DNA of 64,000 nucleotides. It comes from Psoroptes ovis. Lineage: Eukaryota; Arthropoda; Arachnida; Sarcoptiformes; Psoroptidae. The stretch is from NCBI GenBank assembly GCA_002943765.1, contig PQWQ01000023.1:560501-624500 (forward strand), in the 5' to 3' direction. The first letter of the stretch is position 1. Every line of letters starts with the position of its first letter. The notes beneath the pieces were generated by a model. That model saw only the letters and a program-made list of their open reading frames with translations. It searched no databases and was not told where the DNA came from. Shown here one piece after another: positions 22,993-36,372 of the stretch. Position numbers and translations under genes: made by a program.

Positions 22993-25125
22993 ATGAAGAA
23001 TCTATTCCTAATAATATTTACCAGTTGTTTACTAATCATTGGTCATCATACAAAAGACAGTGGCAAAGATAAACAAGATGTCGGTACAGTTATTGGTATC
23101 GATTTAGGTGAGTGGATTTGGATTTGATTCGATTTGAAATGATTCGAATTGATTTTATTTGATTTAATTGAATTGATTTGATTTATCACAGGTACCACAT
23201 ATTCATGTGTTGGTGTATTCAAAAATGGCCGTGTTGAAATCATTCCGAATGATCAAGGTAATCGTATTACACCGTCATATGTTGCATTCACTGCCGAAGG
23301 TGAACGTTTGATTGGTGATGCGGCCAAGAATCAATTGACAAGTAATCCTGAAAATACTGTTTTCGATGTAAAACGATTGATTGGTCGTGAATGGAGTGAT
23401 CCTACCGTTCAATCGGATATTAAATTTTTCCCATTCAAAGGTAATTGTTGAATGCTGACGTGTCATTTGGATTTAATTGAATATTTTCTCATTTGAACAG
23501 TGATTGAAAAGAATGCTAAACCACATATCAAAGTTGAAACTGGATCAGGAACAAAGGTGTTTGCACCTGAAGAAATTAGTGCAATGGTTTTGACCAAAAT
23601 GAAGGAAACAGCTGAAGCATATCTTGGTAAAAAAGTTACACATGCCGTAGTCACTGTGCCGGCTTATTTCAATGATGCTCAACGTCAAGCAACTAAAGAT
23701 GCCGGTACAATTGCCGGTTTGAATGTGATGCGAATCATTAACGAACCGACAGCGGCCGCCATTGCTTATGGTTTGGATAAAAAAGAAGGTGAAAAAAATA
23801 TTCTTGTTTTCGATTTAGGTGGTGGTACTTTTGATGTATCATTACTTACGATTGATAATGGTGTTTTCGAAGTTGTGGCTACAAACGGTGATACTCATCT
23901 TGGTGGTGAAGATTTTGATCAAAGAGTTATGGAACATTTTATTAAATTGTACAAGAAAAAAACTGGCAAAGATATTCGAAGTGATAATCGTGCTGTTCAA
24001 AAGCTAAGACGTGAAGTTGAAAAAGCTAAACGAACGCTTAGTGGTGCTCATCAAGCTCGCATTGAAATTGAATCATTGTTCGAAGGTGAAGATTTCAGTG
24101 AAGTACTTACTCGTGCTAAATTTGAAGAATTGAACATGGATTTGTTCCGATCCACGTTGAAACCAGTACAAAAAGTATTGGAAGATGCTGACCTTCAAAA
24201 GAAAGATATCGATGAAATTGTGCTGGTCGGTGGTTCAACTCGAATCCCTAAGATTCAACAATTAGTCAAAGAATTTTTCAATGGAAAAGAACCGACCAGA
24301 GGTATTAATCCTGATGAAGCTGTTGCTTATGGTGCTGCAGTACAAGCTGGTGTATTATCTGGTGAAGAAAATACTGGCGAATTAGTGCTATTAGATGTTA
24401 ACCCTTTGACTATGGGCATTGAAACTGTTGGCGGTGTTATGACCAAATTAATTCCACGAAACACTGTGATTCCGACGAAAAAATCTCAAATTTTCTCCAC
24501 AGCTTCGGATAATCAAAATACTGTCACCATTAAAGTATACGAAGGTGAACGGCCAATGACCAAAGATAATCATTTGCTGGGTAAATTTGATCTTACTGGC
24601 ATTCCACCTGCACCACGTGGTGTACCACAAATTGAAGTAACATTCGAAATCGATGTAAATGGTATACTGAAAGTGACTGCCGAAGATAAAGGTACTGGTA
24701 ATAAAGAGAAAATTACAATTACAAATGATCATAATCGGCTAACGCCTGAAGACATTGAACGTATGATTAAAGAAGCGGAAAAATTCTCGGATGAAGATAA
24801 AAAGATTAAAGAACGTGTTGAAGCTAAAAATGAGCTGGAATCATATTCATATTCATTGAAAAATCAACTTAGTGACAAGGAAAAGTTGGGTGGAAAACTC
24901 ACCGATGATGATAAACAAACAATCGAGAAGGCGATTGATGAAACAATTCGATGGTTAGATTCGAACAGTGATGCTGATGTTGATGAATTTAAAGCGAAGA
25001 AAAAACAGTTGGAAGAAACTGTTCAACCAATCATAACCAAACTGTATGCTGATGCTGGTGGTAAACATGGTGGTGGCGGTGCTGGTGCTGGTGATGATGA
25101 GCAATCGGCCAAAGATGAACTTTGA
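22993..25125 (+). CDS. HSPA5: ER Hsp70 chaperone BiP/GRP78
   Basis: Three exons: 22993-23107, 23192-23440 and 23501-25125, with introns of 84 and 60 bp; 662 residues. A signal peptide (MKNLFLIIFTSCLLIIG) opens the protein and the C-terminus ends AKDEL, an ER-retention signal. Hsp70 signatures are intact: GIDLGTTYSCVGVF, IFDLGGGTFDV-type VFDLGGGTFDVSLL, and VLVGGSTRIPKIQQLV. The substrate-binding domain and helical lid follow, then a Gly-rich linker before KDEL. BiP folds secretory proteins, gates the translocon and restrains UPR sensors. Codon use is cleaner and the protein more conserved than its neighbours, as expected for a highly expressed gene. An AATAAA signal lies at 25363. Confidence 0.98.
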
Positions 25126-27256
25126 AATTGAATCAAAATGAATCGATTGATTGAATGTAAACATAACTTGACTCGGACTAATCAATCAATCAATTTTGGC
25201 CGAACATCTTAATCTTAAGTCTTGAATCGATTCATAAATTCTTAAAGATTCTTTCGACATTCTTTTAAGATCCACGATTCTTTGAATATTTTTAAATATT
25301 TTCATAATTTTCTTATATCTTTGCCTGAAATTATGTTTAATCATTTGATGATTGGAATATGGAATAAAAATGAATGAATTTTTGTAAAAAAAAAATTAAA
25401 ATTTGGTCGTTTTCAATTGAATTTTGGCTGGTAAATTGCATAGATTTCAATGCATTTTGACAGATTTTTAGATTTTTGTCGTACTCAACGGGTTATAATC
25501 TTTCGAAAATTTCGATTTTCGAATCTATAAATCATTGAATTGAATGATTGAAGCCTGAATTGTTCATTCATTCATTCATTCATTTCGTCAATTTCATTTG
25601 TTTTGATTTGAAATGTTCATCATACTGATTAATAACCAAAACTAATCATTCATTCATTCATTCATTCAAACCTTTGAACCTGTAGATCTTTGAATTACGA
25701 ACCTTTGGAGGTCTTTGAGGTCTTTTGAGTGCTTACACCTTTGTACCTTGTAGCAGGTGGTGGTGGCTGATTGTTTTAGGCTAAAAATTCAAAGGTCACC
25801 ACCTTTAAGAACACGGCCAAAGGTTATGGCAATGATTTCAGCGATTCATTGTCCTCATTTTACATTTGTTTTGTCTGTACATTTGTACATGATCATCCAT
25901 CCACATCGTCATCCTTTGATCATTGATTTTCACTGATCACCAATTCTATTCGAAATGGCTGCAACAACAATTTAACGATTGATAAGCATTGATAATGACC
26001 ATTGTTCGAAGCTATGCTTGTTTACATTCATTGAGATTTGTTTAATTTTCCAAATTTTGACAAAAACATTCGCCATCGAAATATATGTGATCATTCAAAC
26101 ATTTTCCGAATGATATCCGGCCTATTAAAATGGATAGATTTGAAATTTAATTCGATTCAATCACAAATAAATCGGCTCGAAATTTGAATAATTCGCCTTG
26201 GATACCTTTGATTTGATTGAATCATTGATCGATTCGATGTTAATCAGTATAAAATCGATTACAACGATCATAATTCGGTGATTACGAAATAATCGACGAC
26301 TACAAATTTGGTCAAATCGATTTGAATGCTGTTGGTGGACGATTCGATGCGATTGCCATGGTCGTCGTCGTCATCACCAACATTACCATTACCATTACCA
26401 GTACCATTGCCGATCAGTATCGATGGCAATTCTTCACGATTAATTATAATAATAATCAACAACAACAATGATAATAATTAACCAGAACAATCATTATTTT
26501 TAAACTTTGTATCTTCGAATCATAATTTGTTTACATATTTCCATTTCGATTAATTCATATATTTTGAATTAGAATTTCGATTATTTCATTTTTCATTTCT
26601 TGTTGTTGTTGTTGTCGATATGATTTTGTCGGTTGATTATCATAACAAATAAACAAATTTTCCATTTATTCATTTCACCATAGACACTCATATAGAACTG
26701 ATAATTTCAATGATAATTCAACCAGAGAGAGACAGAGAGATGGGCTATGAATCAATGTTTGAATTCGGGCAAATCCAAACAAAGATGATGATCGTCGATG
26801 TAGATGAACATTGATCATCATTATTGGTGATGATGATCATCATTGAATGTTATGCATATTACCATTATCATCAACAACAGATAACAACTAAATGGAATCA
26901 AAATAAATGAAAATTTGTTATTATTTCGATTTATACAAATATTTTCAACAATTTTACCATCAACAATCATCATCATCGTTCGATTTGATCAATACGGCAC
27001 GTACCATCATAGCATCATCATAAACAATAACAATTATTTCAATTTCGAAACGATTTCAATTTAATCAATCGTTTAAATCATTTTCGGTTATTATCAATTG
27101 ATTTCAATCGATTTGATTTGATTTGATTGATTGATTGATTGCAAAACATAAGCCATATTAGATCAAGCTTAATCTAATTGAATCTTCGCTTGAGATCTTG
27201 TAGATTGAAATTTAAATTAATCAAATTTTAAATCAAATTTAAATCCAAATTCAAAT
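25126..27256. other. Intergenic region between BiP and the forkhead gene
   Basis: 2.1 kb of AT-rich sequence with TTCA repeats (25563-25582 and 25649-25669), short ACCTTTG-type repeats at 25670-25830 and a GAGAGACAGAG patch near 26724. An open frame at 26268-26468 (minus) is a low-complexity Gly/Asn/Asp artefact. It likely carries regulatory DNA for the forkhead gene, but I cannot name sites. Confidence 0.5.
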
Positions 27257-29703
27257 ATGAACGACTTGGAGCAACCGAAATATGTACAATTATTCCAAAG
27301 CTTAAATGGCGCAGGTAAGTCACCAAATGATGATGCCACGTTTTCAGGGGTGCTTTTGTTTATCTGAAATTTTCAATTATTTTCGAAACATGTTTTGATT
27401 CATCTGGAAAAAACAAATGAAATTTATGTTTAAATAATATAAATAAACAAATTTAAAAAATCCAAAAACAAAAACAAACCCGATTCACACCTGTTGATCA
27501 TTGAAATTGAATTGAATAATTGATGATAAACAACCCGAAAAAAAAAATATTCAACACCAAAAATCATTTCACCAACCATTAAATTGTTTATTTATTTATT
27601 CATTTATTTGTTTGTTTTCAATGAATCTAAATAAATAAATAAACAAACAAATCATTGATTTAAACATCCATATAATAATAATAATAATAACAAACAAATT
27701 TGATTTGATTCGATTATTTTCTTACCGTTACAAATTAATCATAATCATAATAATCAAAATAATAATAAACAAACGATTTTTCTCTGATTAAAATTGCAGA
27801 TTTAAATGTACAATTATCATCATCATCAGCTACATCGGTTGCATCAACAACAACACCATCAGCGACGACGACAACATCGAACAATAATCACAACAATCGA
27901 ACATCAGTCATCTATCAACCATCGATTATATCGGCTGCAATTACAGCGGCGAATGTTGATGATGATAATGATAACAATGGTAATGATGATCATGAATTAT
28001 CACCGACATCGTTGGCTGGCCATGATGCTGATTCGGTTCAGCTGAAAGGTCTGCCGAGCTTGATGCCGAATGCGGCATCGAATTTCAAGCAACAGCATCG
28101 AACATCGTTGAAATCATTGATACGAACCTCGGGATCATCGTTGATTGTTGATCATCCGCATCACCATCAACAATCGGCCATCAATAATCAACAACAGCAG
28201 CAAAGCTATCAACGTCAACAGCATCAGCAACAACAGCAGCAATCGAATACGATCAATACATCGAATTTGATCATATTGAATGATGAAAAAACTAAACCAC
28301 CTTATTCGTATGTTGCACTGATTACGATGGCCATACAAAGTGTACCGGAAAAACGTCTCCCACTGTCCAGTATTTATGAATATATTTATACAAAATATCC
28401 ATTCTATAAACGTGATGATAAAGGTTGGCAAAATAGTATCCGCCATAATTTAAGCCTCAATGATTGTTTCATTAAAATACCACGTGAAATTACGAACACT
28501 TCGGAACGTAAAGGTAATTATTGGGCATTGAATCCATCATTTGAAAATATGTTTGAAGAAGGTAATTTTAAACGACGAAAAAAAATGAGAAAAAATCGAA
28601 ATAATCAACATCATAATCATCATAACAATAGCCATCATGGTACTCATGTTCATCATCATTTGAATCATCATCCAATTAATCATTCATATGATCATGATCA
28701 TAAATCATCAACAATTGTAGCAGTATCGACTGTTGTAGCAGCAACGCCATCTGTTTATTCATTTACATCTTCGGCCAATAATCATCATCATTCGAATTAT
28801 CATCATCATCATCAACATTCGAATCATTTGAATCATGGTTATTTGAATTCAACGTCATCGTCATCATTTAATCATCATCAAAATGCTGCTGCTGCTGCTC
28901 AATTCGAACATCATGCGCATAGTGGACGTCGTATTACTCATTCATTTGGACAACAGACAAATACATCGATTACGCTAGCGGCAGCAGCTGCTGCTGCTGC
29001 TGCCGGTATGGTCACAACACTGACCACCACACCGACATTCACGGCTAATCAAATGATTAGTAATTTAAGTATTGATCAGCTTCAACAATCATCATCACCA
29101 TCATCGGCAAACGCTGCAGCGAAACATTCTGGTTATTTCAACGGGCCGTATCCTCATCATATGCATCATTCAGCAAGCATTAATCATGCATCAACAACCA
29201 TAGCTGCATCAGCGACAAACGATGCAGCAACAGCAACTTACCATTGGTCATTACCACATGGTTTACAATACAATACAGCATCGTATGGTGGCGGCGCCAC
29301 ATTCGCTAATCCATGTTCAACATCGGCGGCAAACGTAACCGAAACAGCTACCGCAACTTCGAATGCCGCATCAACACAATTAGTGTCCACGTTCGTTAGC
29401 GAACAACGTGCAGCAGCAGCTGCGGCAGCCATTGCGGCAATCGCTACCACTGTTCGATCATCATCCGCTACGGCAGCACCGTCAACATCGGTGCCAACAA
29501 CTGATATGAATAACAATACCATCGATACTGCGGCAACAACATCTACAGCGACAACAACAACAACTGCGGTGAATGATGCAATGATCATTGCTACAACTAC
29601 CAACAACAGTAATGCATCATCATCAATATTACCATCGATATTGTTCGACAATGCCACCAATGCAATGTTACATTCACAATTACGTTACAATCCATACAAT
29701 TAA
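27257..29703 (+). CDS. Forkhead transcription factor, FoxL2-like
   Basis: Two exons, 27257-27314 and 27800-29703, joined over a 485-bp GT-AG intron; 653 residues starting MNDLEQPKYVQLFQSLNG. The winged-helix domain is at about 185-285: KPPYSYVALITMAIQ, GWQNSIRHNLSLNDCFIK, ERKGNYWALNP and the basic wing FKRRKKMRKNRN. The ERKGNYW and MFEEGNFKRRKKM stretches are closest to FoxL2 among the subfamilies I can recall, with FoxL1 and FoxC/D less likely. Outside the domain the protein is low complexity: poly-Gln before it, long His-rich runs and poly-Ala blocks after it, typical of disordered regulatory regions. It acts in the nucleus as a sequence-specific regulator. Its stop codon is 76 bp from that of COPB2. 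Confidence 0.87.
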
Positions 29704-29779
29704 ATGGTTAATTCATTCGATTTGTTTATTTACAAAATTTTCTTTGCTCTTTTTAATAAAAATTTGAATTTTTCAAAAA

Positions 29780-32555
29780 TTACTCATCTTCAATGGTCAA
29801 TGCATCCATTTGGCCATTCATTTTTGCCATATTACCATCATCTTGATCTGAATCTTCATCAACAAAACCTGAATTCAACATTTCTTCAATCAAATTTCGA
29901 TCTTGATTCATTTGCGATATGATCGGATATTGATTGGCCGGTATTCGTTGTTTACGTTGTTTTTGCATGTATTTTTCAGTTTTTAGAGCATTTTTAAAAT
30001 TTGGAAATAAATTATCATATTCAATTGGGTCGGCCAATGCTTGTACTGAACGATCATTTCTGGATTTAGGACTATCTTTCCATAATTTCAATACACGTGA
30101 TACTTGTGATGGTAAATATGAACGAGCGAAAAATGTAGCTTCAGGCAAACGATTAGTTTCAATCAATATGTTTAAGGCTTGATGTAAATCACCGAGAATG
30201 AATGAACATAAAAATGCAACATTATGAATACCATTTTGCCGTGACATTTCATTTAGTTTTTCAACCATTTGACGATTACCAGATGATGTAGCGAGTAGCA
30301 ACAGCGCTGAATAATCTTGTGCATTACTAAAACATTGTTGTGCAAGGTCAAATTCACAAAGCTGTGTTGCTAATTTTGCCAGTTGTTTCCATTTGGAATC
30401 ACTTTGTGCTTCTTGTGCTAATTCATAAGCAATTTTTGTATCTTTTAATTGAATCGCTAGTTCAAAACGATGATCAGGATCATTTGATACAGCTAATGCT
30501 TGTGTTCGATAGCCTTGTTTTTCGAGAAAATGTGCAACACGTGTACGTTGTTCTTTTGGGATTGATGGTAAAATTTTATCAGCTGTTTCAAAATCATCAC
30601 GCATTACAGCTGTTTGATATTCTAATATTGGTAGCAGTAAATAATAGGAAATAATATTCAATTCTTTATCACCAAGATAGAGACGATTTTCACGTGAAAT
30701 ATAGCCAAGTAAATACATTGGTCTATTGAAAATATGAAAAAAAATGGAATTAATACAGTGAAATATCTCGGGTTATTGAAGGTACATACCTATCCAAATG
30801 AGCAATGGTAACAATTTCACCACCAACATAATAATTCAAACGATTAACATTGTTCGTATAAATAAAACAATCACCAATCCAAAGACCAGTTCTGACTTGT
30901 TCTTGTATATCGCTAATAACATCGAATGCATCTTCAATACCATCTTCATCTTCGGTCGCCATACTTTGATCATTACGATTTTCTTTAGCTTTCTGTACAG
31001 CATCCACATTATAGCGAAGGATATAGAATGAATCATCCGAACAAATGGCAACCAATTCACCATTTTCAGACCAATAAATATTTTTCGGCTGAATTTCAAT
31101 ACGACGTATTAGGTCCATAGTGTCCCAATCATAAAATGATAGACCATATGATGATTTAATGCCGAGCATATGGCCACCAAATATACCATCAGCACTATAA
31201 TCGGGTTTGAATGATTGTTTCTCCTTGAAATTTTTGAATATTTTAATTGTCGAAGAATTTTCACGAACAGCATATTCAGATGAATCTTGTGCCCAAACGA
31301 ATTCTTGTGCTTGTCCAAAACTTTTATTACGTAACGTCAATGCCGTATAAATAATGTATTCACCATCACCACAAACAACAACAAAACGGCCATTCGTATT
31401 ATGTGAAATTGTTTGTGGATAAATTTCACAACTACCCATATCTTTTACTTGCAATGGTAATATATTACCATCTTTAATTTCATCCATTTCAGTGTTCATC
31501 GATCGAATATTTGCTTGTTGTAATTCCGAATGTTTTGCCCATACAATTTTACCCGAATTATCCATTGACATTGCCGGTTCTTCACGGCCTAATTTTATGA
31601 CTAAACTACCGATATCATAACCAATCGCAACGGTATTTGATCCTTTCAGACATGATATGGTCCATGCACGTTCCAAGCCATAATTCAGTGTATTTTCCAG
31701 CCGATATGTATTCAAATGCCAAACACGTACAGTACCATCTTCGGAACCGCTCATAAATATTGGCAGCTCAGGATGAAATGCTACGGCAACAACATTTTGA
31801 ACATGTCCATCCAATGTTTGTACACATGTTTTTGTTTGATAATCCCATATTTTAACCAAATGATCATCAGCACCCGAAATCAAATATGGTTTATCACTAC
31901 TGTGGCAATAATCAACACAATTGACACCTTTTTCATGTCCATCAAGGGTGAAATTTGCTTGATTTGATCCTAATTGCCATACTTTAATCGTACGATCTAA
32001 TGATGCACTAGCAAATGTATTATTATCTTTAGGATTAATAACAATATGCATCACATAATGTGTATGGCCTTCAAACACTTGTGTACATGACCAATTCTTT
32101 TCCCAATTCCATAGTTTGATCAACATATCATCACTCGATGTCAATATGTATGGTTGTGTTGGATGTACAACAATCGATCGTATATAATCGGAATGAGCAT
32201 CGAAAATGTAAACTTTTTCCAGCGTATTATAATTATAAATTCGTACTTGCATATCATCAGCACCGGTTACGATCCAATTTTTTGATGGTATAAATTTGGC
32301 CGTACGTACGGGGACATCACATATTTCAAATGTTTTCAACAGCTGTGCTGTTTCATAATTCCATATATGTACTTGACCACTGTACAAACTACACAATAAC
32401 CATGGTTCCAGCGGGTGAAGATCAACACATTTTACACGGTCAGAATGTGCCAATAATTTTCGGCGAACATCTAATTTTAATGGCTACATTTGGAAATTAT
32501 AGATTTAAACATTAAACAATTGTTGAACAAATCCAAAACAAATCAAACTTACCAT
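29780..32555 (-). CDS. COPB2: Coatomer subunit beta' (beta'-COP)
   Basis: Coding exons: 32553-32555 (the start ATG alone), 30790-32483 and 29780-30722. Introns are 69 and 67 bp, GT-AG; product 879 residues, close to the family's about 900. MPLKLDVRRKLLAHSDRVK is the conserved N-terminus restored by the first splice. WD40 repeats fill the first 300 residues (for example GHTHYVMHIVINPKDNNTFASASLDRTIKVW split over repeat blades), a second propeller follows, then the alpha-solenoid from AHLDRPMYLLGY onward and an acidic C-terminus. beta'-COP binds dilysine ER-retrieval signals in the COPI coat for Golgi-to-ER transport. The splitting of the gene right after ATG is unusual but unambiguous. Confidence 0.96.
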
Positions 32556-34031
32556 TTTGTTTATTGTTCAATTTCTGATAAAATGACAAGTATAAAACCA
32601 ATGAATTCGCTTAGCTCATGGAATGTTTTTGACGAAGGTCTTAAATCAAAATAAACAAATGAAGCTTAAAAACATGGACAAATGCACACCGCATATGATT
32701 GTGACGTGTCTAAACAAGTGAATGATGATCGAACAATCATCAAACAAGAAAAAAAAATTACCAAAAAATTCTGCTATTTCAATCCAAAGCGTACGGTCAA
32801 TGTGGAAATAGAAATACGTGTAAACGCCAAAATTGCCGTGTATTTTTTTCGAATAAAAAGCGCCAATTATGGCGGGAATCGAAAACAATGGCGAACGGAA
32901 TTCGAATTCGAAATTCGAATTCGAATATGTTGAAAAGAATTCGAAAAATTTCGATTCGATTTAATTAATTAAGTTAATTAATCAAAATTAATTAATCAAA
33001 ATTGAAATATTATCGATGATAAACATGAAATTTTTTTCGATTATTCATCATCGGTAGTGATTGATCGAACCTACGTATTATTTATTTAAATAGATTTTTA
33101 TTTATTTTGCAAAAAAGTTCACCTTTTTGAATATGATAAAGAGAAATGTTTTCCAATGAATGAATGAAATATGTGAGAATAAAATATGAATAAAAGTGAA
33201 AAAAAATTTATGATAATAATTTAATTTAAATTCAATTTGATTTGATTTGATTTGATTTAATGTTAATATTATTATATTTTGTATTCAGGTAATATTTTTT
33301 TTTATTTGTATTCAATGATTTTTTCTAATGAATCATTTTTTTTTCATTCATTCATTATTATTATTATTATTCTTATTGAAATGAAATGAAATTCTTCATT
33401 ATGAATGAATGAATAGTGTAATGTGAAATGTGAAAAATGAAAAGCGAAAATTATTAGGCGTCAAAAATAAACAGAGAAAAAAACATATTTTCTGTGATTA
33501 TTTTATTTTCTCTTTTTACCCAATGAAAAATATTATGAAATCATTATTATCCAGTGCGTTTCATTCATATTCATATTCATATTCATTCGTATTCATTTAT
33601 ATTTGTTTATGTAAAGTATGTATTTTTTTTTTTTTTTTTTTTTCTTAATTTCAGAGAAAAAAAGTGAAATAAGGTTTGCATTTCATTCCATTTTCTCGTG
33701 AATTTGTGTGTGTGTGTGATATTTTGTTTGGTTTGCTAAATATTATTATATAGTTATGTATTAAATGTTGTCATCAAATGAAATAATAATAATAATGATG
33801 ATGATGATTGTAATAATAATGGTTAATAAATATTATTATTATTTGTGTTGTTCATAACATTTGTTTGGCTTCACATCATCCTTCATCATTGCTTAATAAT
33901 GATATTATTGATTTATTATTATTATTATTATTATTATTGATTGAAATTAAGATGTATTTTATTCATCATTTATTCTTCATAATTCTTCATCAAACTAACT
34001 CCATTTTATATTATGAAATCTCATTTTCATT
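32556..34031. other. Intergenic region between COPB2 and the allatostatin-C gene
   Basis: About 1.5 kb. It starts with the COPB2 promoter region, contains a TTCGAA-rich palindromic block at 32898-32926, short A/T homopolymers including a 19-T run near 33625, a GT run near 33706 and ATT/ATG trinucleotide repeats. The right end should contain the allatostatin-C 3' UTR (minus strand). No coding signal is seen. Confidence 0.5.
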
Positions 34032-34941
34032 TCATTTAAAACAGGATATAGGATTAAAATAACATTGTTGATAACGTATTTGTCGTTTATGTTGACCAGA
34101 CAATAATGCTGCTTGATGTATCATCCAATTTGGTGGTGATTGTAATTTTTTTCTTTCCAATATATTGAATAATTTGTTCAATATTACATTATTACTGCCA
34201 TCAATATCTAATTCATTGTTCATTGGATCCTATGTGCATATCGTGTATGGTAAAAATTACAAAATGAAAATGATCAAAATTATTATTAGTGAAAAGAAGA
34301 AAAGTAAAGTTTAAAAAAAACAATTAAAATGGAATTATAACAAATTAAATAATAATGATAATATATTGAATCAAAGGAATATTTTCAAAGATCATCGGAA
34401 ATGTAATGATGAAACTAAATCAAATTTGAATACACAATAATATATCATCATTATAATGATGCTAATTATTGATTATAATGTTTGATTATTATTATTATTA
34501 TTAGCATCACAAATCGGATTATTGTATCAAACAAAAAAAAATTACTTTCGAAATGAAATCATTATTATTAAGTTATAATCAAATGATTCATACATTTAAT
34601 CTTGATGATGATGACGATGATAACGGATATGATAATGATGATGTTGGACCACCACCACCACCACCAACGTATGGTAATTGATTTGCTGATGATGATGATG
34701 ATGTCAACTGTTTAACCATTTGTTCCAATACATCAGCATCATTAAATTTTAAATTATTCATCATTGATCCTGTCGATGATGATGATGATGATGATGATGA
34801 TCCATTATTATCATGATCAATCGATGCTGTTTGTATTAATGATAATAATGATATTATTATCATCGTTATCAACATCATTGTTGACCAAATTGATCGTGAT
34901 AATAATAATTGTTGATGTTGCTGATGTTTAATGGTGTACAT
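34032..34941 (-). CDS. AstC: Allatostatin-C (PISCF) neuropeptide precursor
   Basis: Two exons, 34594-34941 and 34032-34229, with a 364-bp GT-AG intron; precursor of 181 residues. The hydrophobic N-terminus (WSTMMLITMIIISLLSLIQTAS) is a signal peptide. A Ser/Gly-rich spacer and an acidic linker follow. The peptide is released after the dibasic KR: QIRYQQCYFNPISCF at residues 166-180. Gln at position 1 can cyclise, and Cys7 and Cys14 form the family's disulfide. This matches the insect allatostatin-C consensus (xxRxRQCYFNPISCF). One Lys follows before the stop and would need removal by a carboxypeptidase. Allatostatin-C signals through somatostatin-like GPCRs and inhibits juvenile hormone synthesis or muscle activity in insects; its role here is inferred. 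Additional non-coding 5' exons are possible. Confidence 0.92.
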
Positions 34942-36322
34942 TTCTCTGGAATCAATGAATTAATGAATGAATGAAAATCAAAAGTAAGAAAACATTCAAA
35001 GAATATTATTTATTATTCGATTAAGAAAAATATTATTGAAAGAAGACTTATAAATACTATTATTGATCATAATCTCATATAATGAAATTGAAATTGAAAA
35101 GAAAATCTCAAGAATAATTCAATGAAATTGAATTAATAGAAACAAGTTTGCCAAGTCAATCATTGCCATATGATTTGACCTTATCATTGAAAATTAATAT
35201 TAGAAAAAAAATTCAATGAAATCATTCTTTTCTTTTTAATAAATTCAATACTTATGATAACGGTAAGTTAGAATTAATTATTAATTAATTAATTTCAATT
35301 CATTTTAATTAATTTGTTTCAAAATTATTCATTAGAAAAACAATTTTCGCCTTTTAACACTATTATTACATTTGTAAAATGAATTTAATCCGTCAAACGA
35401 CGAATCGAATTGAAAAATATCAATGGATTCAATACACAAATTGGCTAAAAATACATTTGAAGAAAACATGGAAACATCGTAATCAAAAGGATTTTTGTCA
35501 AATTTAATCATTTTATTTCTTCAAAATTTTTCATTGATTAAAAATCATCGATTCTGTTTAACATCAACAAATTTTCAATTAAAATAATAAATTCTAAAAG
35601 GTAAGTATTTTATTTACTTTTAAACGAAATGAAAATTTCAAATTTTATATGATTTCTTTTAATTAAAATTTTTTGAAAATTAATTTTTTTTCATATTTCA
35701 TTTTCAGCTTTCTATGAGGAAAATCCTGTTTTATTTTCTAGGTAATAAAAAAGTTTACTTACTTGAATGGCATTTTTTTTTATTAATCGTTATTATTATT
35801 ATGGTTTTGATTATATCGCTATGACTTCAAATACACAAATATTCATGAAAAAAAACCGTGAAACGACAGAGATAAAACTTTGAAAAACTTGTAGAATATC
35901 AGAGTATCAGTGAATTATTATTATTATTATTATTTTTCCGTAGTCAAAAAAATAAATTTCCGGCAAGGAAATACGAAATGATGATGAACCAAATTCAAAA
36001 TATTCAAAGATTTGAGACTTGAAAATGATGGTTGGTTGTCTGGTTGGTTGGTATGAGGATAATAATATTATTAAAAATGATATTTTATTTTTCAAAAAAC
36101 TTTTATTTAAAAAAAAATATTATTTTTATCTCTTACAGAATATTAGGATTTTATCATTATATTAATGTGTGTGGTGTTCAAAAATATCAATGGACGATTT
36201 TGAAGAATTTTCAAATAAAATTCAATGAATTAAATGGTATGTATGATCAAAATGAATGAAGCTTTAAAAATGCATAAAGTTTCAAATTTTATATCCGTTT
36301 TTATATAAATAATGTGCATGTG

Positions 36323-36372
<50 letters not shown>

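Noticed and set aside
29238..29660. 140-codon frame opposite the forkhead gene
   Set aside because: Ala/Val/Asp repeats are the reverse-strand shadow of the forkhead poly-Ala/Thr coding region.
36329..36370. CRISPR-like or telomere-like repeat arrays
   Set aside because: Only simple dinucleotide and trinucleotide microsatellites are present; no spaced direct repeats and no TTAGG arrays.
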